From contig RPFO01000082.1 of NCBI GenBank assembly GCA_009746045.1, positions 3,675,042 to 3,739,041 on the forward strand: 64,000 nucleotides of DNA, read 5' to 3'. The position numbers and the translations under genes were made by a program. A model generated the notes under the pieces. That model ran no database searches, was not told the DNA's origin, and saw only the letters and a program-made list of their open reading frames with translations. Within the stretch, counting starts at the first letter, position 1; each line of letters starts with the position of its first letter. Source of the DNA: Mesostigma viride. Its lineage: Eukaryota > Streptophyta > Mesostigmatophyceae > Mesostigmatales > Mesostigmataceae. Positions 12,281-23,590 of this stretch are shown here, one piece after another.

Positions 12281-15200
12281 GGTTAGGCACGCTGCGGAAA
12301 TATTTGCTGGCGTTTCTCCGACTTCACATCAACAAGCTCGGGTCAATATTCAATAAGCACGGAACTTCAAAAGCCGTGCAGGGTGACGGATTGGCTGTTT
12401 TGGCGCCATAAAGCGTGCTAGTGTTAAACTACGAATTACTGCAAGCCATGCGACCTTGCAGCCACGACCAGCGACCTCCTTTGATGAGAGCTGGGTCTCG
12501 ATTTACTGAATGCCCGCAATGGCATTCAGTAAATGGCTGCCGCAATGGTGCAGGCTGGCACGCGTGCGTGGCCGAGTTGCAGACTATCCCGTTCTGCGGC
12601 CATAACGTCTTACTAAAACGAGCAGATCGGAGAAATGGTTGGACGACTGCGTACTACACTGTAGTTATACGCGGTGAGGACGCAGTAGACACGCGCGCAT
12701 CCACAGGGCTGGGATTACGTCGAGAGGCCATATCCATAGGTGTATTCTTAGAAATGACGTCGACAGGCAAGTAATATACGTGCTCGTCGCTCCAAAAGCG
12801 GCAACCGCAACAGTACAGGCTTTAGCGCAATCTCTGGCTGTGCCCTAATATTCACGACTGTGTTGGGGACTGGGGAGCCAGTCAAGCCTCCATGTGGTTA
12901 TCACTTTCTCAGCTCACTTGCGGGGGTGACAAAGAAGTGACAACCGACAACAGGGTACACGCACTATGTACGCCGTGGACAAGTACTACTAGTACTTGGA
13001 GCCGATGCGCAGGACTAATAATTACCCACGCAACATATCACCTACCACATTATACACATTGGGGAACCAGCTGGTCGATACGTGGTACCCCGTTACCTAA
13101 CGATATTCCCATTGGTTAATAAAAAATATCCATTTACCCATGGTTTACCCGGAAAAAAATTACCCCCGCCGCCAGTGCGTGGAAAGGCCGGACCACTGAC
13201 CAGGCAAAGACCACTCCAGCCAATGGATCCGAAATTGATAACCCTGTCGACCACCAGCGGCTGTCCGGCGGGGAATAAACAACGCTGCCGGGGATCATGA
13301 GTGGGTTTGGCGGGAAGGGGCACTTTTTAGTTTTTGCCTTTTTGGGCATGCTCACTGTATAATCAGGCGGAGCCAATTTTCGGAAGAACCGTCAGGTTCG
13401 CCAGAATTGGCGAAGCTTATAAGGCCGTACACGTGAGAAAACATAGGAATAGGGGATGAAAATCCGTCAATCCATCCATACATACATCCATCCATACATA
13501 CATCCACCGAATTTGTCCCGAATTTGCAAGCATAAGGGTGAGGTTCTTCCGAAAATTGGCTCCGCCGTAGAGTTTCAACGGGCAAGTTGCAAACACGCAC
13601 GTTACTTGATAGAATCAAGTCGCGCGCTCCCCGAGATCTATCATCTAGGCAAGAATGCATCAATAATCATGAAAAATAGCCTAAACAGAATGCTAAATCA
13701 TGTTGTTCGCGGTGCAATATGCAATTAGCCATTTCACGGATCGGAAGCAGGCCTGACGCAAATCTTAATGTCTTACACGGAAGGTTATATTATTTTGCAC
13801 AAGGCCCGCTATGGAATGTTTACTTAAGCTTAGCAAACTCGCTGTGGCGTCGCCCTTCCAACTGGCCCAACGCCCCAACCTGGACGACGAGTGAGAGCAG
13901 GTAATAATTGGACCCGGCCGTCTTCTTTATGAATTTCGTCCATGCAGAGTCTCAGATCTAGAAATTGGCGCGGGAAGCAGGGCGTGCGATGTCTGCGCGG
14001 TGGCCATCAAATCGAGACGTAATAGACACTTCGCGTAATACGTACTTGCATGGATCCATGTTACATTGTACGGTATTGCATGCAGGAGTTCTGCGGGGAG
14101 GCTACATTTACGCAAGGCCAGCAAAGCCAAGTTAAGCTAGCCAGCTTGGGAAGCTAGCTGGTAAGTTAACATATTAATATGTGTATAACAGAATAGCCAA
14201 CCAATATTGTCGAACACGGCCAAGCACTTCACGCATGCCCACATACCTCACCATACGTGCATTAAATCCACGCATGTGCACTCGCTCGCTAGTCTCCTAG
14301 TCCTCGTCTAGGATTGCCCAATAGGACCGGCAAGCCCCGGCCCAGCGCCTCGACACTTGCCCTGCCTTGCCGGTGGCGCAGAAGAAACCCTGCCGTGGTG
14401 ATTCCTTTTGCCGATTTCTTTGCCTTATATATATGAATTTCGCGAAAATTTAGTTGTAGACTCTTCCGCCAACAATCACACACAGGCTATTTATCATCCC
14501 ACCACTCTTAGCCACTACACAATCATAGATAAAAGCACTTCAACCCAAACTGACCTCCAGGTTTGGCCCGTTAATGGAAAGGCCCCATGAAAAAGCGACT
14601 TAAGCAAAGCCTCCTATAGCTAAGACTTAATCATGGCCGCGTGCTGATCCTATATGTCTCATAAAAATGGCCGACGTCTGCCGAGTTCTTCGTTTAGTCG
14701 TTTGATGAAGAGATCATTTGGCCCGCGGGTTCATGTGATAATGGGCTGTTTCATGTTTGGAAGTGAGATTCGCTTGGTTAGCCCACGCATCACACCCGGC
14801 ACTTGTAACTTGATGATATAGTGTTGTCCTGTAACTAGGGAAGATGCTTGCCGTTGCTTTGTATATAACCCATAGATTCCACATTTTTGTTTACGTTGCT
14901 TTGGGTAAATTGGGTGCTACATTCTATTTTCTCGCTATTGGGGCTGCTCAAGCTGCGGGCATTATAGGCCTCTGCAGCTCTTCAACTGTTCGGCCTTGGT
15001 GCTCGTGTCATAATATGTATGTTGTATGGCTGATGGTACCGCAATGTGCCATGTGTGGCAAATGAACTACACGGGCTGGATGAAATGACCCACCACAGAT
15101 GATACACCTACATGAACCTTATGTGTGTTATGGTCAGTAAGGCATTTGCCTACAATAAGATGCTTCTACGAATAAGTACTATATATTTAGATTAGGTTCC

Positions 15201-16400
15201 ATTTGCATCACTGCAAGGTTTAAGGCACGTTATGACATGCAAACAGAGACATGTGGTTGGCTACTTACCAAGTTACAAGGGACTGCTAGAGTTAGGGTTG
15301 CGTGTGATGGGCAGAACAATGCTCACCATGTACGGTACTAACAGGATGCATAATGTTTGTGATGGATATAATTCTAGTAGTAGTGTTCTAATCTGGCTAT
15401 ATGTCGTTCTGCACCCGATATGCATGTGCCATGAAGTGTAATAAGTATTGCTACTTGTTATCACCATCACCATGAGATCGCTATCTCAATGCAAGCATGG
15501 TGGGAGGCATCTGAGGCCTCTCTGCGATGTGGTTAGAAATCTTACGTATATTGGACCGTGAGCGAAGGCAGGATGCAGAGGTGTTGCGCTGGATTAGGAC
15601 AAATTGCGGAAGGCATCAGAAGTGTCCTAAATGAAATGTTGAAAAACGTGTTTTTTTTAACCAGGGGCATTGGCAAATAAGGTTTGGAATGGTTTTCACC
15701 ATGTAACTGTATCGGCAGTGGCAATTTACCGTAAAAATACCGTGTTTCAGTACCAAACGCTATGAACGTTGTCACCACTCGATCGGTGATGACACAATAT
15801 TCCCAAGGTATTATACAACATGATACGGTATTCCCCAGGTATTATACAACAAGAATGGATCCACTGTGTGCCATTGTTTGGTCGAACACTATCTCATACG
15901 TGTGGTGTTGTCAATTCCGTGGCAGCGACCCTTAACGGCATCAATGTGCGACGTTACCTGCGGGGCTTGGAACCCAGGCATCTCTGAACAATTTTTTACT
16001 AGATAATAAACATGCACCTGCAAGAAGTTGGGCAGGCCAGTGAATACCAGCTATGGCTGCATAGACAGTATGAGAAGAAGCAGCTTACGGAATGTGGCTG
16101 AATGGAAAAGGAGCGACCTCGAACGGAAAAGGAGCGACCTCGATCCGACCAGTCGTTAAGAAGTTATGACGACAGCAATGTCGGCAGGCCACATGTCATC
16201 AAGTTAGTCGTTTCCTATAGAACCTTCTAGAAGATATATTGCGACAGCCATGCTGAGTCAAAGAGTCTAGAGCCTTCTATATTGCGTCTATACCTGCTGA
16301 GTCAGATTGCGCTTTGCGCTATCAATCATGATATTTCTATGCAATATAAAGGCGCGATGGCCTCTGGGCCACAGCCATCTTTACTAACGCAAACACTCAC
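12281..16400. other. Intergenic region with no supported gene
   Basis: It holds the presumed upstream region of the TRAF7-like gene. A 34-bp hairpin lies at 12501-12534 (14-bp arms, 6-base loop) and a small MITE at 13366-13566 (listed separately). Open frames here are short and unlike known families. The frame at 14844-15065 is hydrophobic, but it lacks splice or start context that would support a gene. Confidence 0.5.
13366..13566. mobile_element. MITE-like element, 201 bp, 25-bp terminal inverted repeats
   Basis: The left end GGCGGAGCCAATTTTCGGAA is matched by its reverse complement at 13542-13566. Inside are CATC/CATA microsatellite-like repeats at about 13470-13505. I see no convincing target-site duplication, so the superfamily is open and a simple inverted duplication remains possible. 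Confidence 0.6.
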
Positions 16401-16718
16401 CTGTTTCACCTCAACGCAAGAGGCACTTTCCAAAAGTGCGCTGAGCATGCACCGGCCCCCCAACAAGGCCCGATTCCTCGAAACAAGCGGCTGGAGCACA
16501 GAAGCGCCATCACCGGAACCAGCTACAAAAAATTGCCCGCTATGAAGCCTCAGCCTGGCAACCCCACGTTTCTTCATCCAATACCCATTCCAGCGTCGAA
16601 TATTAAGTGGAAAGCATGCAATGTTAGCCGCCACGTATTGCTGGCTTAGCTGCACCATGAATCGGCCGCGGATGCCACCTATTTCCCCCTTGCGGGGGCG
16701 TGGAAATGGCAAAGGCAT
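16401..16718 (-). CDS. Possible first exon of an unrecognised small gene
   Basis: An open frame of 106 codons starts at an ATG and ends exactly at a good donor, AAACAG|GTGAGTG, in phase 0. The product is basic (NIRRWNGYWMKKRGVARLR) with a later Ala/Ser/Cys-rich segment. I do not recognise it and find no second exon before the 95-bp repeats. The opposite strand also has an 87-aa open frame, so coding strand and reality are both uncertain. Confidence 0.3.
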
Positions 16719-16887
16719 AGAGTTACTATCCCGCAGCCCTACCGCGAGGGAGATTTTTTTAAAAAACTCAATGAATTATGGTAAAAATTAGCTCGATCAT
16801 TGATTTATAGTAACTCGTTGATTCCCCGACAATAATTTGGCCAGCCATAGCTCGGTAGGATGTCTGGCAAGTACTGCGGTCGTGCTG

Positions 16888-17345
16888 CGTGCATAGCACC
16901 TCGGGCAGCCTTGTGTGGAATCGCCTGGCCATACCTTGTGTGGAATCGCCTGGCAGCGCATTCCAACCGTAGATACTTGTTTCGAGTACCGGCGGGTGAA
17001 ACTCTGGTGCTAGATACTCTGGGCCATACCTTGTGTGGAATCGCCTGGCATCGCATTCTAACCGTAGATACTTGTTTCGAGTACCGGCGAGTGAAACTCC
17101 GGTGCCAGATACTCTGGGCGATACCTTGTGTGGAATCGCCTTGGCATCGCATTCTAACCTAGATACTTGTTTCGAGTACCGGCGAGTGAAACTCCGGTGC
17201 CAGATAAGTTACTGGGGGCATACCAAGGTTGTGTGGAATCGCCTTGGCATCGCATTCTAACCGTAGATACTTGTTTCGAGTACCGGCGAGTGAAACTCCG
17301 GTGCCAGATACTCGGGGCCATACCTTGTTTTGGAATTTGGAATCG
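16888..17345. repeat. Tandem repeat, about 95-bp unit, four to five copies
   Basis: The block containing CTTGTTTCGAGTACCGGCG recurs at about 16976, 17071, 17166 and 17270, that is every 95, 95 and 104 bp. Each unit also carries TGTGTGGAATCGCCTGGCA. Copies differ by a few bases and small indels. Frames across it are repeat artefacts. Confidence 0.9.
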
Positions 17346-20207
17346 CCTGGCATCGCCTTCCAAGATACGCCAGGTCCCGCTTGAATTTTTGCCAGCGACC
17401 TCCGGGATTGTTGGCAGCGCAATGCTGAGTTAACTGACGATGGCGGATGACTATGTCGGATTTTAGTGGCTGGATGCATGAAAAATGTCGGGAGTTCCAA
17501 CATAATGATAGGGGTTAACGATATAATTTATGTTATGCAGGAGATTCCTGTCGACAGTGGGCATTGGAAAAAAAAGGATGATGCCAAGAAAGAGGACCTT
17601 TTGGGCGGTGCTAACCACCCGTGCCTCAAAAATTGCGGCTAGCAGGTGCATGATTTCTGCACCGGAATGTTTCAAGAGCCGGATGCGGAAGAGGGAACGC
17701 GGGATGGACTTGCCCGGAGTGTGGCGGGCCAGGGCGCCGTTCAGAACCAAACGATGATACCATGATGGCGGTAGATAACAAGCCCAGCGGCCCGGACCTG
17801 CCAACCGACAATCAAAGTTCTACCTTATACTATGGCCATAATGTGTGAAGCTAGCGTTTTCACGTTTGTTGCTTTCTGACGACAATACTGTGTGAAGTCA
17901 TTATGTGTCCTGACATGACTTATTGCCCATGATGACTTAGAACTGTGGGAGAATCTCTCATGCATTATATGGACCATGCCACATAGAGCCGGAATCACGT
18001 CCATGTTCGTTTCACGGTTGGACAAGTTTGAGATTGAGAAAATTAATGTCCCCTACATTAGAATCAATGTTAGCCACACATAAGGAGACCAAATCAACTT
18101 ATTTTCTTGAGTCGGCATCAAAAGTGTCCTAAATTTCGCAATTTGTCCTAATTCAGTGCAACACCTCGCACCCAGGCTCGTTGGGAAGGCATGGAGGATA
18201 AAGTCAAAGGATTCTAATTCCAGTTGTTGTTGTTTTTCGGAAGAATAAGTATGCCTTAGCAGGAATATCAAGAAAAATGAAAATATCTACCACAGATAGC
18301 ACGGAGTACCCACAGATCAGTTCATGGTGGTCATAGACAAGGCCAATTTGATCTGAAGTGACGTTTCTAAGCAAAAACGTTGCAAATTCAATATTTTCTT
18401 GGCGTGATACGTGGTTGTTTACCAAGTCGGTACTCCTGAATATTCAAACCAATGAGAAATAGCTTTTATGACATGTAAACACACGAATAATGCATGTTTT
18501 GCCCAATGAAGAATGGGCTATCACATGTCCTGAGAGATGAAACGAATCAGTGGAAGAAGAATAGTAGGTTAATTTAAATTGACTTAGTTATGGTTTAAGG
18601 GATAGAGTCATATGAGACATTTGAGCTTGCACATGCATCCTGGCCAAGTATGCACACAAGCATTGTCATGGTATTTTCTAAAGCTGCGGTTATGCTTCTT
18701 GTTCCCCTCGCATGCATGCACGTTGATTTTAATGGCTTTCAGAACTCTGTTTTGATCAGTTGACCAACAGCTCGCAGGGCTGGACACCCTGTGTTTCTTG
18801 GCATTCCTCGATGGGAATGCAGAGAGTGTCAACTTATAATGCTTACAATTGCAACAGCCTAGAATTGAAATAATAATCCCAAAAGTCTGGCTGATCGCAC
18901 AGACAATAAACGATGGCTGTAGGGAGATATTTATGTCTAAAAACAGTAGACGCGTGCACTGCCATGTGCATCACTTACGCACCGCCCGCAAAGGTATGTC
19001 TCGACAATCCCATCAACCCATTACCAGTTTAGCCTGTAGCTATGGCGGTTACCCTTCCATCTCACGGCAAAGAAACTATGAGCATTTTCTGGTCATATTT
19101 ACTGTGTTTATGACATATCTATTGCCATTGATGACCATGAGGAAATGCATGTTTTACGGGGAAACTACATCAATGGCATGCGGGGCACATTTTACCAATG
19201 TGAATAACTTAGCAATCTAGACTCTTATGGATCTAGGTTGTGTGCATGTAGTTTTGGCCGGGTAATGAGTGCATTGTTCGGGGCATGCAACGCCCTTAGT
19301 AGCGTCCTGTTTGATTGGTTTTTATTTCAATACCGGCCGATGAATGGGGGTAGTATCCCCAACAAGTGCATAAATAGCTCATTTAAAGATCATTAGGGCG
19401 CTTTGCACAAACATGTTTCGTAGGACTTCTCTGATTTCAAGGTTTTAGGGTGCCACCTTCCCATTAAATTATTGTAAAAATCATTGTTAAGTTCTGCCAG
19501 TTTACCATGTCTTATTATCATCCCCATCGTCCAATCTTGTTCCCCAATCGATGTGTGGGTGGATGACTGGGAGCTGCAAAAAGGCCACCCTACGTTCACG
19601 GCACCACTCTAAGTATATACACACTGTAATCCGAAAAATATCACATTGGATGTGAAAGACGCCCGCCCCCTCAACCCAAAAAGGGGGGGCGCGGTGTGAC
19701 AACAGGCACTAGTCCTAAACAGCAAAAAGCACCCTACACGTTGCAAGTGACGTATAGTGCAGCTACGCTACCGGCTGCAGATTCCTCCCCCGTTAATTGA
19801 GCCCGCCACAACATAACTGAAAATGAGCAGCAATCTTAGTGAAGGTGTGTCCGTGTGTGTGTGTGTGTGTGTGTGTTTCCACACAGAACCCATGGATTTT
19901 TCGTGCTGCGGGCGCATCAATACGTGCTACGCGTCTGTTTTGTGTTTGTCAAGCTAGCCATTTTCAACTGCTCTTTTTTCACCACTCGCAAGCAATAAGC
20001 AAACATGTGAGCTAGATTTTGTTACAATTCTTACTCCCCAACTCCCCATACATTTCATTGTTGTGATGACGACTGAAGTTGCTTTGAGAATACAAACGAA
20101 TGTGGCCAAGGATCTGTATTCTCAATGTTTTTTTCAATTGTGTCGAGAATATAAATGAGTGTGTCCAACGATGATCTGTATCGTTAATGTTTTCTTCCTT
20201 GCGTCAG
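17346..20207. other. Region with no supported gene
   Basis: AT-richer sequence with only short open frames. The 113-aa minus frame at 17463-17804 overlaps a 75-aa plus frame and matches nothing I can name. A (GT)n tract lies at about 19852-19876. A diverged copy of the LTR-like unit lies at about 19555-19750 and is listed separately. Confidence 0.5.
19555..19750. repeat. Diverged copy of the LTR-like unit found at 53.4 and 55.0 kb
   Basis: The string GGGAGCTGCAAAAAGGCC, followed by CACCACTCTAAGTA, parallels GGGAGCTGAAAAGAGGCC and CACCACTCTAAGTA at 53.43 kb. Weaker matches follow around ACTAGTCCTA. Similarity is patchy, as expected for an old dispersed copy. Confidence 0.5.
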
Positions 20208-20351
20208 GCAGTGCACAGCTTCAAGGTGACCTTGCACGCCATCAGCGAAGGCCGAACTGCTTCAGCAGACAAAAGGCTGGTTGAGCTGAAGGCATTGGAG
20301 GGGGACATCAAGACCTCCTCATATTGCGATCGAGGCCAGCAGCGTGGAATC
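20208..20351 (+). CDS. Orphan internal exon, 48 codons, probably of transposon origin
   Basis: A phase-0 exon lies between a GCGTCAG| acceptor and an ATC|GTAAGT donor. It encodes a charged helical stretch (AVHSFKVTLHAISEGR) ending CDRGQQRGI. It can be joined in phase to a frame starting at about 20905 (QYDFTTNFGMVAKLL), across an intron filled by the 38-bp repeat. That frame stops at a TGA at about 21007. The family is unknown. Its position just before CACTA remnants suggests a transposon gene. Confidence 0.45.
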
Positions 20352-20394
20352 GTAAGTGTGATAGTAACATGCATTCGTTGGCACAAGCGGCGGG

Positions 20395-20905
20395 TATATA
20401 ACATTGCGCTTACCCATTGGCACGAGAGGTGGGGTGTAAGATTATGCGCACTCGTTACCACAAGCGAGGGGGTGTAAGATACGCACAAACAGTGGCACCA
20501 CAGGTGGGGTGTAACACAGTGTAGTCTACGCGTAGCCGTTGGCACCAAAGGTGGGGTGTAAGATTACGCGCAGCGATTGGCACACAAGCTAGGTGGGGTG
20601 TAAGATTACGCGCAACCATCGGCACACAAGGTGGGGTGTAAGATTACGCGCAGCCATTGGCACCAAAGGTGGGGTGTAAGATTATGCGTAACCATTGGCA
20701 CCAATGGTGGGGTGTAAGATGACGCGCAGCCATTGGCACCAAACAAAGGTGGGGTGTAAGATTACGCGCAGCCATTGGCACACAAGCTAGGTGGGGTGTA
20801 AGATTACGCGCAGCCATTGGCACCAAAGGTGCGGTTTAAGATTACGCGCAGCCATTGGCACCAAAGGTGGGGTGTAAGATTACGCGCAGCCATTGGCACC
20901 AAAGC
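20395..20905. repeat. Tandem repeat, about 38-bp unit, roughly 12 copies
   Basis: The unit reads GGTGGGGTGTAAGATTACGC followed by GCAGCCATTGGCACCAAA, with small variations and some longer copies (extra ACACAAGCTA). It lies between the exon at 20208-20351 and the left arm of the 1.1-kb inverted repeat, probably within an intron. Confidence 0.9.
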
Positions 20906-20915
20906 AATACGACTT

Positions 20916-22041
20916 CACAACCAACTTCGGGATGGTCGCCAAATTGCTATCAGCCAAAACCGACCGTTGGAGAGTCAGCGAAACTCATTTGAAAAAGGAG
21001 CTGGGCTGATTCGAGGGGTGATCGGTCACGGTGTACGTCTTCCATTGGACGTATTTAGTTCCGCACGTGTTGCCGAGCCCACTACCTGTGATTTTATACC
21101 ACCGCCCAGTCCTCCTCCACCGCCCCCTCCGCGAGCGGATGAGCCTTCTCCTATCCCCACTGCGTCACGTGACAATGTGACACAACCAACGCCGGGCTCT
21201 TCTCCAGGTAGCCGTCCGGCAGACATGCAATCATCACATATGCCGATGTAACCTGATCATGGCCACATGTCAGAGGAACAGCATGCGGATAACCACAATG
21301 TTAACCAACCCAAACAAGTGCGATGCCGCAGGAGGCTAACAGAGGAACAAAAGCAGCGTATACATAAGGAGAAGCAAGAGAAAGCAGAAGGCAGGCAAGG
21401 GGCGAAGGCAGCCAAAGAAGCGAAAGAGCAGGAGATAGCAGAAGCAAGGCAAAGGGCGAAGGCAGCCAAAGAAGCGAAAGAGAAGGAGAAAGATCTGTCG
21501 CGCATGGTCCTCAACTCAAAGGATGGCCCGGCTGGATGCGGTGATCGCTCTATACGCGGAAGTGACCAACGCGACCTAGCGGTCGCCCACTTCTCAGGGG
21601 ACTACTTGGAGGAGATGGGCTTTGATCGTAACAAGCTCCCTGAATACATCTGTAAGGACGTCCAGACACGGATGAGGAGGGCTCTGGGCGACTACAAGAG
21701 CAACCTGAAGAAGTACTTGGTGACGCGCTGCATCAAAGACTACCCATTCCGGCTCGAGGCTGGCTTGCAGACGATATCCAGCCTCTTGTCGACAGCGGTG
21801 ATGAGGACAATGGAGCAACTGTTACGCCTGTCGTGGTGCTTGACGAAGAATCACCTTTCGGGATGCACGCGCAAATCTTCAACACGTATGTTTGGCATTG
21901 CTATTGTCATTATCACTACCCGCGATGTAATAGGTGAATTTCTACCTAGCATGTCGCACTGTATGAACTCGGTGTGGCTCGAGCATGCACATTGCACACG
22001 ATGCATATGCACGTCCATGTGTGGGTTTTCTATCACGTAAC
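20916..22041 (+). repeat. Left arm of a 1.1-kb inverted repeat
   Basis: This segment is the near-exact reverse complement of 23591-24722. The outer end starts CACAACCAACTTCGGGATGG and the inner end finishes TCTATCACGTAAC. The arms differ by only a few substitutions and one short indel in a proline codon run. They flank a 1.55-kb spacer with a TNP2 fragment. The CAC start resembles CACTA-type termini, but no 3-bp target duplication is visible. Confidence 0.9.
20948..22040 (+). pseudogene. Transposon-encoded basic protein, left-arm copy (interrupted)
   Basis: One frame runs from the arm start through a proline-rich segment to SSHMPM and a TAA at 21249-21251. It resumes in the same frame at an ATG (21267) for 257 codons. 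The second part begins basic and helical (RRRLTEEQKQ, repeated AKEAKE), then YLEEMGFDRNKLPEYICKDV and RRALGDYKSNLKKYL. After about 21760 a different frame (LVDSGDEDNG, VVVLDEESPFGMHAQIFNT) looks more protein-like and ends at a GT donor. This suggests an old frameshift. The LxDYKxxLKKYL motif weakly recalls plant En/Spm-type transposase_24 proteins. That link is tentative. Confidence 0.5.
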
Positions 22042-22836
22042 TAATCAAGGAAAGCCGCCACCACGCTTGGATCCGCCTTGATCGCATTTAAACTTGTTCT
22101 TTGCCCCATTGTTGCCCACAGCCCATTACACCCTTCACGGACATTGCGTCCATCGAGACCTGCTTAGCAACTTAATTCGCACGTTGGCCTTGGGCAACAT
22201 TTTTTGAGTTTGGGCCTATTGTTGCGACCCGATTTTTTGGGTTGTTGGAACTGCATTTTGCGCGGGACGTAATGACCACCGTCAGATCCGCACCCATCTA
22301 CCGTTAATATCTCTCCCGGCGTAATTCGACAGAACCTTCGATCCGAGCACCAAGCGGTGATCGTTCGGAGTAACTGTCATCAAACAACGTGGATGCACCG
22401 CGTGGATCCAAACCGCGTGGATATCTTGATTCGTGGACTGGCTGATACTAACTCCCCATGTGCAAAGTAACTGGACATTATAAATAGCTGCTGAGCCGAA
22501 ATGCGTGGGATTCAACTAACAAACTAAGAAATTGAGCCGAAGAGTCCTGACGGCTAACGACCAACGCATACCGGCATGCGTATGGTAGCCAGGAGACCTT
22601 GCAGGCGGTCCGTTGGCAGGCTCGACGCTCAGACGCGGTCGGTGCCTCTTCGGTTTGCCGTTGCAAGAAGGCGAGGCCACGGCCACAAGCCACCAAGACA
22701 AAGCCGTGCTGCCGCCATGGCGGCCCGCCATGGTGGCAGCAACGCAGAGGGCTCGCGGCTGCCTTGTTGCGAGCCCTCTGCGTTGCTGCCGCCATGATTC
22801 ACTCTTTCTGTCCGGGTCAGAAAGAGCATCTCAATC
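22042..22836. other. Spacer between inverted-repeat arm and TNP2 fragment
   Basis: Includes an imperfect inverted repeat at about 22700-22800, where GCAACGCAGAGGGCTCGC is repeated in reverse (GCGAGCCCTCTGCGTTGC) across a short gap. A second short hairpin around 22802-22829 has CTCTTTCTG and CAGAAAGAG. Overlapping open frames on both strands here are short and mutually exclusive. I support no gene. Confidence 0.5.
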
Positions 22837-23470
22837 ATGGATGAGCAAAGTCTTGATGACTTCTTGGTGGAGGGCTGGGCTGATGAATATCGCACTGGGC
22901 CGGAGGCTGCCATCGAATTCGCCCAATGTTTTGATGCTGCTGTAAAAAGTGTGCATATGGACACGCCTTTGTACCCAAGTTCATACGTTGCATCCATCTG
23001 TAGTGGCGTCTATACTATTGCTGACGCACTGGGGTCAAGGTGGTTGCACGCGGAGGTTTGCGGACACGCAGCTGGCTTTGTTTAGTTCCCCTCTACCGCC
23101 CGGAAACGTCTTGCCAAATTCTGTCGAGGCGGCGAGAACTCTGCTGCGGGACCTGGGCTTAACTTACAAAGTGTATGATGCTTGCAAGTGCGACCAGTAT
23201 GCATACAAAGACCAAGTCCTCCAACAATGCCCCAAGTGCACTCCACCTCGTTTTGAGAGATATACAGACACCGACGGCGTTGTGATTACTACGAGAAAGC
23301 CCCATCGCCAAGTGAGAGTATTTTCTTTGCCCGACCGTGTTCGTGGGTGGTTTCGAATGGAGAAAATGTCGAGGGCACTCCGGTATGCAGGCGAGCATGA
23401 AAACAAGGCACCAGATTCGCCGACAAGGACGGTGGACGGAGTCAAAGGTTCGTTATCCCTAGCCACAGTG
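22837..23470 (+). pseudogene. CACTA (En/Spm) transposase TNP2, N-terminal fragment
   Basis: The frame starts MDEQSLDDFLVEGW and contains DTPLYPSS, matching the xTPLYPG box of TNP2 proteins. It stops at 23083-23085. The next frame continues with LALFSSPLPPGNVLPNS, ARTLLRDLGLTYKVYDACKC, QQCPKC and VRVFSLPDRVRGWFR, all in TNP2 order (conserved LP.S, LGL.Y..I.AC, C..C, .YFPL..RL). A single frameshift therefore separates the two parts. The downstream catalytic part is missing here, and the sequence meets the right arm of the inverted repeat at 23591. It is a broken transposase. Confidence 0.8.
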
Positions 23471-23590
23471 AGCATCGCATGGTTATTTCAATATTTACGT
23501 GCCGCTACAAGGTTATCACCTGTGTATATAGCTGAAACGTTAGTTTGTGACAGACAGGAATCCGGCTAATCTAGCCTTTCATTGTCTATC

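Noticed and set aside
14844-15065. Small hydrophobic protein of 73 codons
   Set aside because: AT-rich chance frames of this size are common here, and no neighbouring exon or homologous motif supports it.
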